IMG/VR virus record: IMGVR_UViG_3300029893_000081
Location: 1 to 21,266 of that record
Reading direction: 5' to 3' (one strand)
Length of the DNA stretch: 21,266 nt
DNA from: a virus
The position numbers and the translations under genes are program-made. The notes under the pieces are model-generated. The model was not told where the DNA came from, ran no database searches, and saw only the letters and a program-made list of their open reading frames with translations. Of the stretch, positions 7,904 to 15,192 are shown one piece after another. Numbering within the stretch: the stretch's first letter is position 1; each line of letters starts with the position of its first letter.

Positions 7904-8131
7904 TTAATCTTTAATACATTTTTGACTTATAAGTTTAGAAAGTGTTATTGGATGAATCTTCTCCCATCCGGCTCTATTCCACAATCGCATTATGTCTGGC
8001 CACGTCATTTTTTTCTTACGCGCTTTTATTGCAAAAACATATTGCTGTTTAGTAATAAATCTTTTATTATTTGCTTTTCTTTCATATTTATCTATTTCCT
8101 TCATCAATTCAGAATAGGTAATTGGTTTCAT
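7904..8131 (-). CDS. Small basic protein, possible helix-turn-helix
   Basis: This is 75 residues and very basic (KYERKANNKRFITKQQYVFAIKARKKK). The second half, MTWPDIMRLWNRAGWEKIHPITLSKLISQKCI, has the spacing of a helix-turn-helix: TWPDIMRLWN as first helix and TLSKLISQK as recognition helix. The start overlaps the upstream metallophosphoesterase gene as ATGA, preceded by GAGG, so the two are coupled. It could be a DNA-binding regulator of the late operon or a nucleic-acid-binding accessory protein. Function is not recognised. A 22-base gap follows before the tail tube gene. Confidence 0.55.
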   Translation of the reverse strand: MKPITYSELMKEIDKYERKANNKRFITKQQYVFAIKARKKKMTWPDIMRLWNRAGWEKIHPITLSKLISQKCIKD

Positions 8132-8970
8132 ACTACAACCTCTTTACTGCGTTCTATATTCCATATTTTTTGACGCACATAAATTGGAACTTCTTCGCCT
8201 TCCCGTATTATAATTCCACCTATTTGCGGTGTGGAAGATCTGCCCATAACGCCCTTATAAGTATAAGGCGTCTTTAACTGCCAGCATGGAGTGATTACGG
8301 AAATAGCATTTACATTTTTGCTCGGAATAATATTTTGATAAAATCTATGTCTATGGCTGCGAACGATACAATCAGGCGGCTGTTTATGCATTTTACCGGC
8401 TTCAACATAAGCTTCTATTAACTCTTTATGAGGCGCAGTGCTTTCGTAGCTTGCACTATTTGTTGAACCTATATGATGTGTAAAATGAACTAATAATTTT
8501 TTTTTGCCAAATCTTAGCCATAGCTCCCACCTCGAATGATTTCCTAACTCATCCGGCTCTGCTCCTAAATCTTTTGCAACTTCTTCCTCATCCTCTGCAG
8601 ATTTACCAACATGCGCCTCTGTTCCGCGCACCTGATAATACGCAACACATTCTTTACGTTTAATAATTGGCAGCATTACTGCCATTGCTATTTTCCTTTG
8701 ATCCTTTAAATTGTGTGTAATTTGCGATGTAGATTTATGATGAACTCCATCTATAATATCACCATTATGTACTAAAATATACTTTTCGCCTTTCGTTACT
8801 TCAGGAACAAATGTATTGAAAAAATATTCCCACATTTTATACATTTTTCTTTGAAGCAAACTGGCAACATATAAACCGCCTTCGTCCAGTAGTATTTTAG
8901 GCGGACACAAACCAAGTTTGCACCCAAAGTGTGTATCGGACATAACTACAATATTTTGTATTGTTTTCAC
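8128..8970 (-). CDS. Calcineurin-like metallophosphoesterase
   Basis: This 280-residue protein carries the metallophosphoesterase motifs in order: SDTHFG (residues about 11-16), NGDIIDG (about 69-75), RGTEAHVG in place of the usual GNH(D/E), then HFTHHIG and a final RSHRHRF, equivalent to GHxH. The di-metal site therefore looks largely intact, but with Thr-Glu-Ala-His at the catalytic Asn-His position. The substrate cannot be read from sequence; phosphodiester, phosphoprotein or nucleotide are all possible. It begins with GTG overlapping the preceding stop as GTGA. It lies between lysis-type membrane genes and the tail tube gene, where an enzyme of this class has no standard structural role. 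Confidence 0.8.
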   Translation of the reverse strand: MKTIQNIVVMSDTHFGCKLGLCPPKILLDEGGLYVASLLQRKMYKMWEYFFNTFVPEVTKGEKYILVHNGDIIDGVHHKSTSQITHNLKDQRKIAMAVMLPIIKRKECVAYYQVRGTEAHVGKSAEDEEEVAKDLGAEPDELGNHSRWELWLRFGKKKLLVHFTHHIGSTNSASYESTAPHKELIEAYVEAGKMHKQPPDCIVRSHRHRFYQNIIPSKNVNAISVITPCWQLKTPYTYKGVMGRSSTPQIGGIIIREGEEVPIYVRQKIWNIERSKEVVV

Positions 8971-9200
8971 TTAGCACCTTTTAATTGTGCCAGATAATCG
9001 TTTAGTGGTATTACCACAAGCGGTTGTTCATAAAAATTATCAACGCTTCCTTTTCCTAAAATTGCAAAATCGTATTCTTCTGTAATATTTCTGATAACTC
9101 TAGATGGTTCGCGCTTCGAATAAAATACAGCGTTCCAATTTATTTTATCAGATACTTTTAATTTATCCGCCTTTTTTATTATTTCTTCTGGAATTTTCAT
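8967..9200 (-). CDS. Hypothetical small soluble protein
   Basis: This 77-residue ORF begins MKIPEEIIKKADKLKVSDK and contains VIRNITEEYDFAILGKGSV and LVVIPLNDYLAQL. No motif or membrane segment is recognised. Both ends overlap neighbours by four bases (ATGA upstream, GTGA downstream), so it is co-translated with the XhlA-like protein and the metallophosphoesterase. The name cannot go beyond hypothetical protein. Confidence 0.6.
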   Translation of the reverse strand: MKIPEEIIKKADKLKVSDKINWNAVFYSKREPSRVIRNITEEYDFAILGKGSVDNFYEQPLVVIPLNDYLAQLKGAK

Positions 9201-9430
9201 CTGTTAAAAAACATTTGAAATAGTGTTGCAAGTACACTGCCGAATATACCAGAAGCAACAATTGCACCCATAGCTTTACTTTTAAACTGCTCAAGATTCC
9301 TAATCCTTTCTTCATGGTCATCACTTTGGCTAATCATATCCTCGTTTACATATTGCATAAATCCTTCAAGCTTAGTGCGGATAACCTCTACATCGGTTAA
9401 TAATTTCTGAAGCTGCTTTTCATCAATCAT
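9197..9430 (-). CDS. XhlA-like holin-associated membrane protein
   Basis: The 77 residues have an N-terminal coiled-coil half (QLQKLLTDVEVIRTKLEGF and HEERIRNLEQFKSKA). A single C-terminal hydrophobic segment follows (AMGAIVASGIFGSVLATLFQMFF, residues about 53-75), ending in NR. This topology matches the XhlA/haemolysin-like phage proteins that act beside holins. The gene overlaps the neighbouring holin-like gene by 8 bases and lies three genes downstream of the lysozyme, which supports a lysis role. The specific family cannot be proved from this sequence alone. Confidence 0.65.
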   Translation of the reverse strand: MIDEKQLQKLLTDVEVIRTKLEGFMQYVNEDMISQSDDHEERIRNLEQFKSKAMGAIVASGIFGSVLATLFQMFFNR

Positions 9431-9728
9431 TACTCTCCCCTCCCGCTAATCCTGATGGAAGTTTTTTTTCTTTGTAAGTTTTTATTCCATGTTCAATAAT
9501 TGCAGTAGTGCCAAATAGACCGGCTGTAACTTCAAGACCAATATTTATATAATCTAGATTGTTTCTAATCCAATCTGCTCCGCCGCCAATAGCTGTATGT
9601 TCCGGTATAATTTGAGATATTAAACCACAGCCAATAGCAATTAATCTTTTTTTACCTGATAAAAAGCGCCACGCTTTATTTGCAGTATTACCAATTTTAG
9701 AAGCAATATTTTTTAACGTAAATTTCAT
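9423..9728 (-). CDS. Holin-like two-segment membrane protein
   Basis: This 101-residue protein has a basic N-terminus (MKFTLKNIASKIGNTANKAWRFLSGKKR). Two hydrophobic stretches follow, near residues 28-42 (LIAIGCGLISQIIP) and 58-80 (DYINIGLEVTAGLFGTTAIIEHG). A charged C-terminus comes last. Two weak transmembrane helices, small size and location next to an endolysin and an XhlA-like gene fit a class II/III-type holin. No holin family signature is strong enough to name it. It would permeabilise the inner membrane to time lysis, if this is right. Confidence 0.6.
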   Translation of the reverse strand: MKFTLKNIASKIGNTANKAWRFLSGKKRLIAIGCGLISQIIPEHTAIGGGADWIRNNLDYINIGLEVTAGLFGTTAIIEHGIKTYKEKKLPSGLAGGESND

Positions 9729-9733
9729 TCACG

Positions 9734-10216
9734 TTACTTTACAATGTACTTTGTAATCAAATGTTTTGTAGTTAATGTCCATTCTAAAAAATCTTCTACT
9801 GCCTGATCTAAATCTGCATTATCCTGAATCGCTTTTACTTTTTTAATAACTGCCTTAATTTGATTTTTTTCTTCCGGGGTTATTTTATCAATTAGTTCAG
9901 ATGGCACTTCGGTTATTCCCGAAATCATAGGAGCAATTTTGAATAATAAAGGAAAGAAAGACGGCGCCTCTGTTAAAACTACTTTTTTACCCCCGGCAGA
10001 ATCTTCTGCTGTTACATCACTAACAATATTAATTAGAGATGCTGCAAAGTCTAAAACATCTAAAGTTTCCTGAACACCTTTTAAATTTTGTTCTGGCATG
10101 GCTATCTCCTTCATTAAATTTTTTTTATTTAATACTTTTATTCGCAATAATTCTTTGTAATCTTTTACCGGCAAGGATTGTAAACTTTTTTCTTTTATAT
10201 AAAATTCGTTTTCCAT
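9734..10216 (-). CDS. Lysis-region protein of unknown function, two possible starts
   Basis: This is 160 residues from the ATG at 10216, or 121 from the in-frame ATG at 10099. The inner start has the best ribosome-binding site in the neighbourhood, AAGGAGAT five bases before the ATG. The outer start has AGGA and overlaps the lysozyme stop region. The shared part (DVLDFAASLINIVSDV...APSFFPLLFKIAPMISGITEVPSELIDKITPEEKNQI) resembles small phage proteins found near endolysins, with a partly hydrophobic centre followed by EVP-x-E-x-x-x-x-TPEE. It is not clearly a membrane protein. The N-terminal 39 residues of the longer form are basic. Both forms may be made. Confidence 0.6.
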   Translation of the reverse strand: MENEFYIKEKSLQSLPVKDYKELLRIKVLNKKNLMKEIAMPEQNLKGVQETLDVLDFAASLINIVSDVTAEDSAGGKKVVLTEAPSFFPLLFKIAPMISGITEVPSELIDKITPEEKNQIKAVIKKVKAIQDNADLDQAVEDFLEWTLTTKHLITKYIVK

Positions 10217-10217
10217 T

Positions 10218-10658
10218 TCATTCCTGTTTAATAAATAGTGCTCTTTCGGCTGTTCTTCTTTTAACTAACCCCGGCAGTATTTTTCCACCGCCGTAAATCC
10301 ATTTAAAAAATTCATCTCTTGCAGTTAAATCATTATTATTAATTTTCTTTAAAAGCGTGGAAGATTCTAACTTACCTTCGCCAACATTAAATGTAAAAGA
10401 CACCAATGCGTCAAACTGATTTTGCGTTATAGGAACTTTTACAAGTCTATTAACAGCGTTTTCAAATTTTTGAATGTCTAATTTTAATAAGGCATCTGCC
10501 ATTGTTTCGTTAATTTGCATTCCGGGTATTACATCCGGTCCGGTATGACCATATCCAATTGTTAGAATACCAGCCGGACATTTATAGGTTTTATATCTTA
10601 ATCCTTCAAATTCTTTAATAATCTTTAGTGCGTTTTCGCTTGCTTTCTTTTTTTCCAT
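10218..10658 (-). CDS. Phage lysozyme, glycoside hydrolase family 24 (endolysin)
   Basis: The 146 residues begin MEKKKASENALKIIKEFEGLRYKTYKCPAGILTIGYGHTG. The catalytic Glu lies in KEFEG. The usual Asp position (second member of the E-D-T triad) is taken by Cys in KCPAG, a variant common in this family. Thr lies in LTIGYGHT. QNQFDALVSFTFNVGEG and VKRRTAERALF are conserved family blocks. It cleaves the MurNAc-GlcNAc bond of peptidoglycan. There is no signal or SAR segment at the N-terminus, so release should depend on a holin. GGAG precedes the ATG by 8 bases. Confidence 0.93.
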   Translation of the reverse strand: MEKKKASENALKIIKEFEGLRYKTYKCPAGILTIGYGHTGPDVIPGMQINETMADALLKLDIQKFENAVNRLVKVPITQNQFDALVSFTFNVGEGKLESSTLLKKINNNDLTARDEFFKWIYGGGKILPGLVKRRTAERALFIKQE

Positions 10659-10660
10659 TT

Positions 10661-11119
10661 TTAATACTCCGTGCTGTCATAAATCCAATTACTGTTTTGT
10701 CCCGTTACAACAGAAAATGTAACTTTACCACCGCCCATATCTTGTTCAAACTTTTCAACTATAATTTCATCGTTTACATATCTTATTTCCGGACAGTTCA
10801 AACTAATTTCTAAGTCTTTACGTTTTACATTAAACCACTTTTTTATATCATCAATCATATCATTAATAGTATCATAATTTTGTTCCGGAATGCTACAAGC
10901 AAGGATAATTTCTATCATTAATGTTTCCTTTTCAGATTCAGCATCTTCCGTATTGCTAATTACTCGGTCCCTTACCACCACCGTCTTTTGATTAACCTTT
11001 GGCTCAATATCTGTACTCCAGTGCTTTACTACCGGAAAATTTACGCGGTATCCTCCGGCAACAGATATTGTGCTTAACTCTGAAGCAAAAGTGGTTGCTA
11101 TTTTTTTTCGTTTTGTCAT
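10661..11119 (-). CDS. Tail completion / minor tail protein
   Basis: This 152-residue protein contains RVNFPVVKHWSTDIEPK and VRDRVISNTEDAESEKETLMIEI, and ends with KVTFSVVTGQNSNWIYDSTEY. Small proteins of this pattern (two-layer alpha/beta, RD-x5 then MxIEI) lie between the FII-like joiner and the tail tube in lambda-like phages. They form the tail terminator or tail-to-head completion ring. The placement fits that role. No strong Shine-Dalgarno is present; the gene starts 2 bases after the upstream stop and is likely coupled. Family-level assignment is inferred from synteny. Confidence 0.6.
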   Translation of the reverse strand: MTKRKKIATTFASELSTISVAGGYRVNFPVVKHWSTDIEPKVNQKTVVVRDRVISNTEDAESEKETLMIEIILACSIPEQNYDTINDMIDDIKKWFNVKRKDLEISLNCPEIRYVNDEIIVEKFEQDMGGGKVTFSVVTGQNSNWIYDSTEY

Positions 11120-11121
11120 GT

Positions 11122-11451
11122 TTAATCAATTGATAATTCTAACACACAATAGTTTGGTTTATTCGGCTTTACTTCGCGTATTGTAAAAGCCGATCCATTA
11201 TTTTCGCCATCTATTAATATCGTTGCACTGTTTGTTATAATTTCCTCCCAATTACTAACCATATTATATGGTACAATTGCAATAGGATTGGAACCCTGAT
11301 AATTAATATCCATAACAGATGCGCGCTGATAATTATTACGGAATATTACTTTCCCGTAATAATTGGCGGAGCCGTTTTTAAGAACGGCATCCGCTTTTTT
11401 TTCTAAACCACTATCAAAAAGAACGTCCGATATGTCCAGAATATCGTCCAT
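11122..11451 (-). CDS. Head-tail joining protein (lambda FII-like)
   Basis: The 109 residues begin MDDILDISDVLFDSGLEKKADAVLKNG and end in NKPNYCVLELSID. The mix of a short N-terminal helix and beta strands, ending in a YxVLEL strand, is typical of FII-like attachment proteins (Phage_attach family). The location after the capsid and a small capsid-associated gene, and before the tail terminator, is the standard one. The start overlaps the preceding stop as TAATG. In known phages this protein forms the ring on the portal to which the tail attaches. Confidence 0.65.
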   Translation of the reverse strand: MDDILDISDVLFDSGLEKKADAVLKNGSANYYGKVIFRNNYQRASVMDINYQGSNPIAIVPYNMVSNWEEIITNSATILIDGENNGSAFTIREVKPNKPNYCVLELSID

Positions 11452-11663
11452 TATTTTTCTTTTACAGTCTTAGTTTTAAGAGCAAGTTCTGCTTTAATTT
11501 TTTTTACATTCTCTTCGGTTGCTTCTAAAGCTTTTCCAGATCCAAGTAATTCGCGTACAGCAATTCCTTCCTCTTCGAATACATCTCCATACTTAACGGA
11601 ATCATACTTTACACCAAAGGGATGTTCGCAAACACTTATAAGTTTTACTTTTTTATCTGACAT
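11451..11663 (-). CDS. Small protein after capsid
   Basis: The preferred start is ATG at 11663, with GAGG five bases upstream, giving 70 residues (MSDKKVKLISVCEHPFGVKYDS...). A longer in-frame reading from 11735 overlaps the capsid stop as TAATG, but its extra 24 residues are encoded across a terminator-like hairpin, so it is less likely. The C-terminus is helical and Lys-rich (EENVKKIKAELALKTKTVKEK). No family is recognised. Possible roles are a head-completion or capsid-associated protein. Confidence 0.6.
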   Translation of the reverse strand: MSDKKVKLISVCEHPFGVKYDSVKYGDVFEEEGIAVRELLGSGKALEATEENVKKIKAELALKTKTVKEK

Positions 11664-11680
11664 GTTTTCCTCATAATTAT

Positions 11681-11717
11681 TATTTAATAAAGAAGCTCCG
11701 CTTATAAGGGCGGAGCT
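11681..11717 (-). terminator. Rho-independent terminator-like hairpin after capsid gene
   Basis: On the minus strand AGCTCCGC and GCGGAGCT form a perfect 8-base stem with an 8-base loop (11694-11717), followed by TCTTTATT. The hairpin begins 17 bases after the capsid stop codon and precedes the well-spaced start at 11663. The T-tract is interrupted, so termination may be partial, which would set capsid transcripts above downstream tail transcripts. Confidence 0.6.
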
Positions 11718-11734
11718 ATTTAGTTTAGTTAACA

Positions 11735-13624
11735 TTAAATTGGTCTGTAATTAGCGAATGCGCCGGCATATCTTAAGGCAACATCCATACTCAAGAAGCA
11801 TTTAACTTTAATAATACCTACATCGGAAGAAACCGCATCTACAACTATATCAAGTCCGCCCCATTCACCAACTACAACCTGGCTAAAATCTCCAAAGAAT
11901 ACAAAACCGGCTGTAATCTGGTTAGAAGCAAAAGCACGGTATCCGTTTACTTCGTTATTTTCCCAAATGTAACCGCCTACTCCGGAATCTTTTAGTGTAG
12001 TTTTTAATGCGCCTCTAATTGTTGGAGTAATTACGTATGCACTGGTTGCAACTTCTAAATTAGCTGCCGCAACTGTTGTTTCCATCAATACCATATCTGC
12101 AAATGAAAAAGATGTTTTAATTGTATTTAATCCAACGCCGGATGTACCATGAATACCCTGAGGTTCACCATAAGTAGCGTGTCCGCGTCCATGGAATATT
12201 GCTCTGTCTTTTGCAAGGTTAGCAATTTTTTGCAAATCATCTTCTACCAGCATATTAATTGCTGGTGTTGATTGGAGCAATAATTTTCTGCTAAATCCGG
12301 TTAAACCGTGGAATGTTTGAGGGCTCAAAGTTTTTTGCCCAAAAGAAGCATCTGCTGCAGCTGCGCCGGTAGATTCATCCGTCATCCATCCACCAACTAT
12401 TGCGCCGGTTTGTGTTGGTATTGCAACATCGCCGGTTAAGTTTGGCAATGTTCTAACTCCCAATTTATCTGCAAGAGATATGTTTCTATTAAGCGGAATA
12501 AATTCGCTTGCAATTAAATTGGTACCAACTAAATTACCGCCACCAGTTGAAGATGCAACGGTATGGGTTCTGTCTAAAAGTTCACGCGGAATAACAACAC
12601 CGTGCGGAGTTATACCTTTTTCTTTTTCGTAAGCGCGGCAAATTTCTCTTTCGTGGTCTGCATTTACTCTTGGATCTGCGATACTTAAAATAAGTTTACT
12701 TACATTAAATTTATCGCGGTCCTTTTTGGGCACATCAAAAGTGCCGGCATTTTTTTGCATTGATTTTTGGCTGATAATGAAATCAGAAAATTGTCTTTCG
12801 GTCGCGCCCAATTCAAAAGCAAATTTGGCAGCTTCTTTGTCCAGATCAACAATATCTTTTAAGTCTTCCTTAAAAGCTTTTGCCATTCTCATAATAGCTG
12901 CAATATTTTGAATTGCTTTTTCGCCGCCCTGAGTTTTAGCTCTATCTACAGCGGCTTGCTGATCTTCTTTAAGATCGGATTTGATTTTGTTTGTTAGAGC
13001 TTCAAGCTCGGTATCGCTCAAAGTTCTCTCTCCGGGTGTGTTTACTACTGGATCCATTTGTTTCTCCTGTTTGTTATTTACATTAATTATTATTGGCTCT
13101 GATTTATAATTCTCATTTCTATTTACTCCAACCGTTGGATCTGCCGGGTCCGGAACAAATGCAACATGTATTGGCTCCCAATCTGTTACGCGGTAATAGG
13201 TGGTTCCCTCTTCTTCTCTTTCCATAACTATTTTATGAGGCACATATCTTAGAGATACATTCCGCACAATTCCATCTTCAACGTCCGTCATAATTTCTTC
13301 TGCACGTGCATTACGAGAGAATTTAATTTCGCATCTTAATTTTTTTTCTTCTTGGTCTAGCACTGGTTTTAATATTACACCAACCTGTTTACCATAGTGT
13401 TCATCTCTTACGGATGCGCCGTCTTTGAACCGATTAAGCCGTATCGATTGAAAATTATGATCGAGAATAAAAAATGTGTCAAAGAATTCTTCAACCGGTT
13501 GTTCGGATGATACCGAGAGTTCTATTGTTCTTTTTTCCCTGTTCAGATTTGTCATCTGCAGAGATCGTGTCATCGTCTGGTTGATTATCTTTTCCCTGAG
13601 TTGATCCTGAGTTAGTTTTTCCAT
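11735..13624 (-). CDS. Prohead protease fused to HK97-fold major capsid protein
   Basis: One frame encodes both proteins (about 629 residues). Residues about 20-175 are a U35-type prohead protease: RTIELSVSSEQPVEEFF, a probable catalytic His in RDEHYGKQVGVI, a probable nucleophile Ser in GIVRNVSLRY, then YRVTDWEPIHVAFVPDPADPTVGVNR. A helical scaffold-like region follows. The HK97 capsid domain then occupies roughly residues 335-629 (SLADKLGVRTL..., GLTGFSRKLLLQSTPAIN, ATYGEPQGIHG). The start at 13624 is chosen because GAGG lies 9 bases upstream; another ATG is 15 bases earlier. The 5' end overlaps the portal gene by about 134 bases. Confidence 0.9.
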   Translation of the reverse strand: MEKLTQDQLREKIINQTMTRSLQMTNLNREKRTIELSVSSEQPVEEFFDTFFILDHNFQSIRLNRFKDGASVRDEHYGKQVGVILKPVLDQEEKKLRCEIKFSRNARAEEIMTDVEDGIVRNVSLRYVPHKIVMEREEEGTTYYRVTDWEPIHVAFVPDPADPTVGVNRNENYKSEPIIINVNNKQEKQMDPVVNTPGERTLSDTELEALTNKIKSDLKEDQQAAVDRAKTQGGEKAIQNIAAIMRMAKAFKEDLKDIVDLDKEAAKFAFELGATERQFSDFIISQKSMQKNAGTFDVPKKDRDKFNVSKLILSIADPRVNADHEREICRAYEKEKGITPHGVVIPRELLDRTHTVASSTGGGNLVGTNLIASEFIPLNRNISLADKLGVRTLPNLTGDVAIPTQTGAIVGGWMTDESTGAAAADASFGQKTLSPQTFHGLTGFSRKLLLQSTPAINMLVEDDLQKIANLAKDRAIFHGRGHATYGEPQGIHGTSGVGLNTIKTSFSFADMVLMETTVAAANLEVATSAYVITPTIRGALKTTLKDSGVGGYIWENNEVNGYRAFASNQITAGFVFFGDFSQVVVGEWGGLDIVVDAVSSDVGIIKVKCFLSMDVALRYAGAFANYRPI

Positions 13625-15140
13625 TATTAAAATCCTCATTTGTTAAATCGTATTTTTCTTTCATCCTCTTAAATCGGGATATATTGCGTAATACTTCGTC
13701 CGGGCGTCTTCCAGATTGTGTTATAATATCAATATCATCCAGCCATCCATTTTGTCTCATTAATTCAAATGCCTGTCCTTCTTTGTACATGTCTGCCCAC
13801 GGCTGGATAACACCTTGCCAATAATGCTTTTTATATTGATCTATATTTGCAAATGTTAAAGGAGAGAGTGCGCCGGTTAATAGAGAACTTTTAAGCCATT
13901 GATTATAAAGGCGTATTAAATATTGTTCACGCATTAAAGTTTGTTTAATTGCCCACATGCGGCGCATCTTTAATTCTGCAGCTCTTTGAGAGCTATAAGT
14001 TTCGTTCTCTCTATCACCAAACAGAATTGTGTAATCTGCGCCAATAGCCATAGCAATTTTACGGCCCATTCCACGCACAAATGGATTATGTTGTTCATGA
14101 GGGAACTTTGAATCTGGTTGTTTAATATCCCATCCGGCCGGTAATTCTTCCCACGTGCCGCCCAATGTATCTCGGTCTGCATATTTACCACTATCCAAAG
14201 CCGGATCCGATATGCTTTCTGTTTCGCCATCTTCTTCCGATGAACTTGAACCGCTATATTGAGTTTGGATAGCTTCTAAAGATTTCGTTATAAATCCAAC
14301 ACGTGCGGCTACATCCTTTGCATTATCAAGCGAATAATTTTCCCACATATCCAGTCCCATTATGGTAATCATTGCCGGAGCTAATGGAGATATTCCGCGG
14401 GATTGTTTATGATGTAGTAAATCTATTCCAAATAATAAACGGTTATATGGAATTGGTTCTGATGAGGCACGTGCAGTACTGCCGGTTAATTCGCCATAAA
14501 TTGACTTACGGCTTAAATAAATATTTTGTATTCGGCGCCATTTATCATATTCAATCCCCATAATAATAGCACCGCCATTTTTACCTTCAACATTCAAATC
14601 AACATCAATATCATTTGGATCTAAAAATTCTTGCGATATTCCAAAAGGATTTTCTTCTTTTGGAATACCATCAATAAGATGGATAAGAAATTCACCTTCT
14701 ATACTTAGTTGATCTGCAACATGGAACTGAGATAACAGGAATGAATATCTTTGTGACATAGTGCAATATTTTTCATCACACCATTCATCAAATTTTTGTT
14801 TTATAAATTCATTTACCGAATCGTTTAAATCTCCATTAGCTAAAGTTACCAGCGGTTGAAGATCGAATCCTTCTGCACCAACAACATTTGCGCGGTAATC
14901 AAAACAATAACCGGCAACAACCGGATTATTTAAACGCAAATCCCTTGCCCGTGCTTTGAGAGCAGTTAAATCACTTTTAATTTCAGAATTAATTTCCCTT
15001 ATAGATGTGGTCCATCCATAAATTGATCTTAAATTCTTTGCCGCATTCCAGGCACGGCTTTTATACTTAATAATTTCCTTTTCGGAATTTCTTAAAGTTG
15101 TTAAGCCGATTTTGTTTAATATGTTATTCAGCAGAGCCAT
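13491..15140 (-). CDS. Portal protein, lambda gpB type
   Basis: The 549 residues have the lambda-type portal hallmarks: KARARDLRLNNPVVAGYCFDYRANVVG near the N-terminus, LYDEWC-like QKFDEWCDEKYC, GEFLIHLID, DPNDIDVDL, an HHKQSRGISPLAPAM block, and the wing/stem region with LFGDRENETYSSQRAAELKMRRMW. The C-terminal 50 residues are low-complexity and hydrophilic. Twelve copies would form the DNA entry ring that docks the terminase. No clear Shine-Dalgarno precedes the ATG, and the last ~134 bases also encode the start of the protease-capsid protein in another frame. Confidence 0.93.
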   Translation of the reverse strand: MALLNNILNKIGLTTLRNSEKEIIKYKSRAWNAAKNLRSIYGWTTSIREINSEIKSDLTALKARARDLRLNNPVVAGYCFDYRANVVGAEGFDLQPLVTLANGDLNDSVNEFIKQKFDEWCDEKYCTMSQRYSFLLSQFHVADQLSIEGEFLIHLIDGIPKEENPFGISQEFLDPNDIDVDLNVEGKNGGAIIMGIEYDKWRRIQNIYLSRKSIYGELTGSTARASSEPIPYNRLLFGIDLLHHKQSRGISPLAPAMITIMGLDMWENYSLDNAKDVAARVGFITKSLEAIQTQYSGSSSSEEDGETESISDPALDSGKYADRDTLGGTWEELPAGWDIKQPDSKFPHEQHNPFVRGMGRKIAMAIGADYTILFGDRENETYSSQRAAELKMRRMWAIKQTLMREQYLIRLYNQWLKSSLLTGALSPLTFANIDQYKKHYWQGVIQPWADMYKEGQAFELMRQNGWLDDIDIITQSGRRPDEVLRNISRFKRMKEKYDLTNEDFNNGKTNSGSTQGKDNQPDDDTISADDKSEQGKKNNRTLGIIRTTG

Positions 15141-15192
15141 ATTTAATTACAGTTAAAAATATTTTGGACCTTTTTATTTTTCTTACTCTTTT

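Noticed and set aside
11664-11735. 24-residue N-terminal extension of the 70-aa post-capsid protein
   Set aside because: It would be encoded by the terminator-like hairpin; the ATG at 11663 has a well-placed GAGG.
13970-14230. Extra minus-strand coding frame within the portal
   Set aside because: It is an out-of-frame shadow of the portal with no ribosome-binding site and no protein-like pattern.
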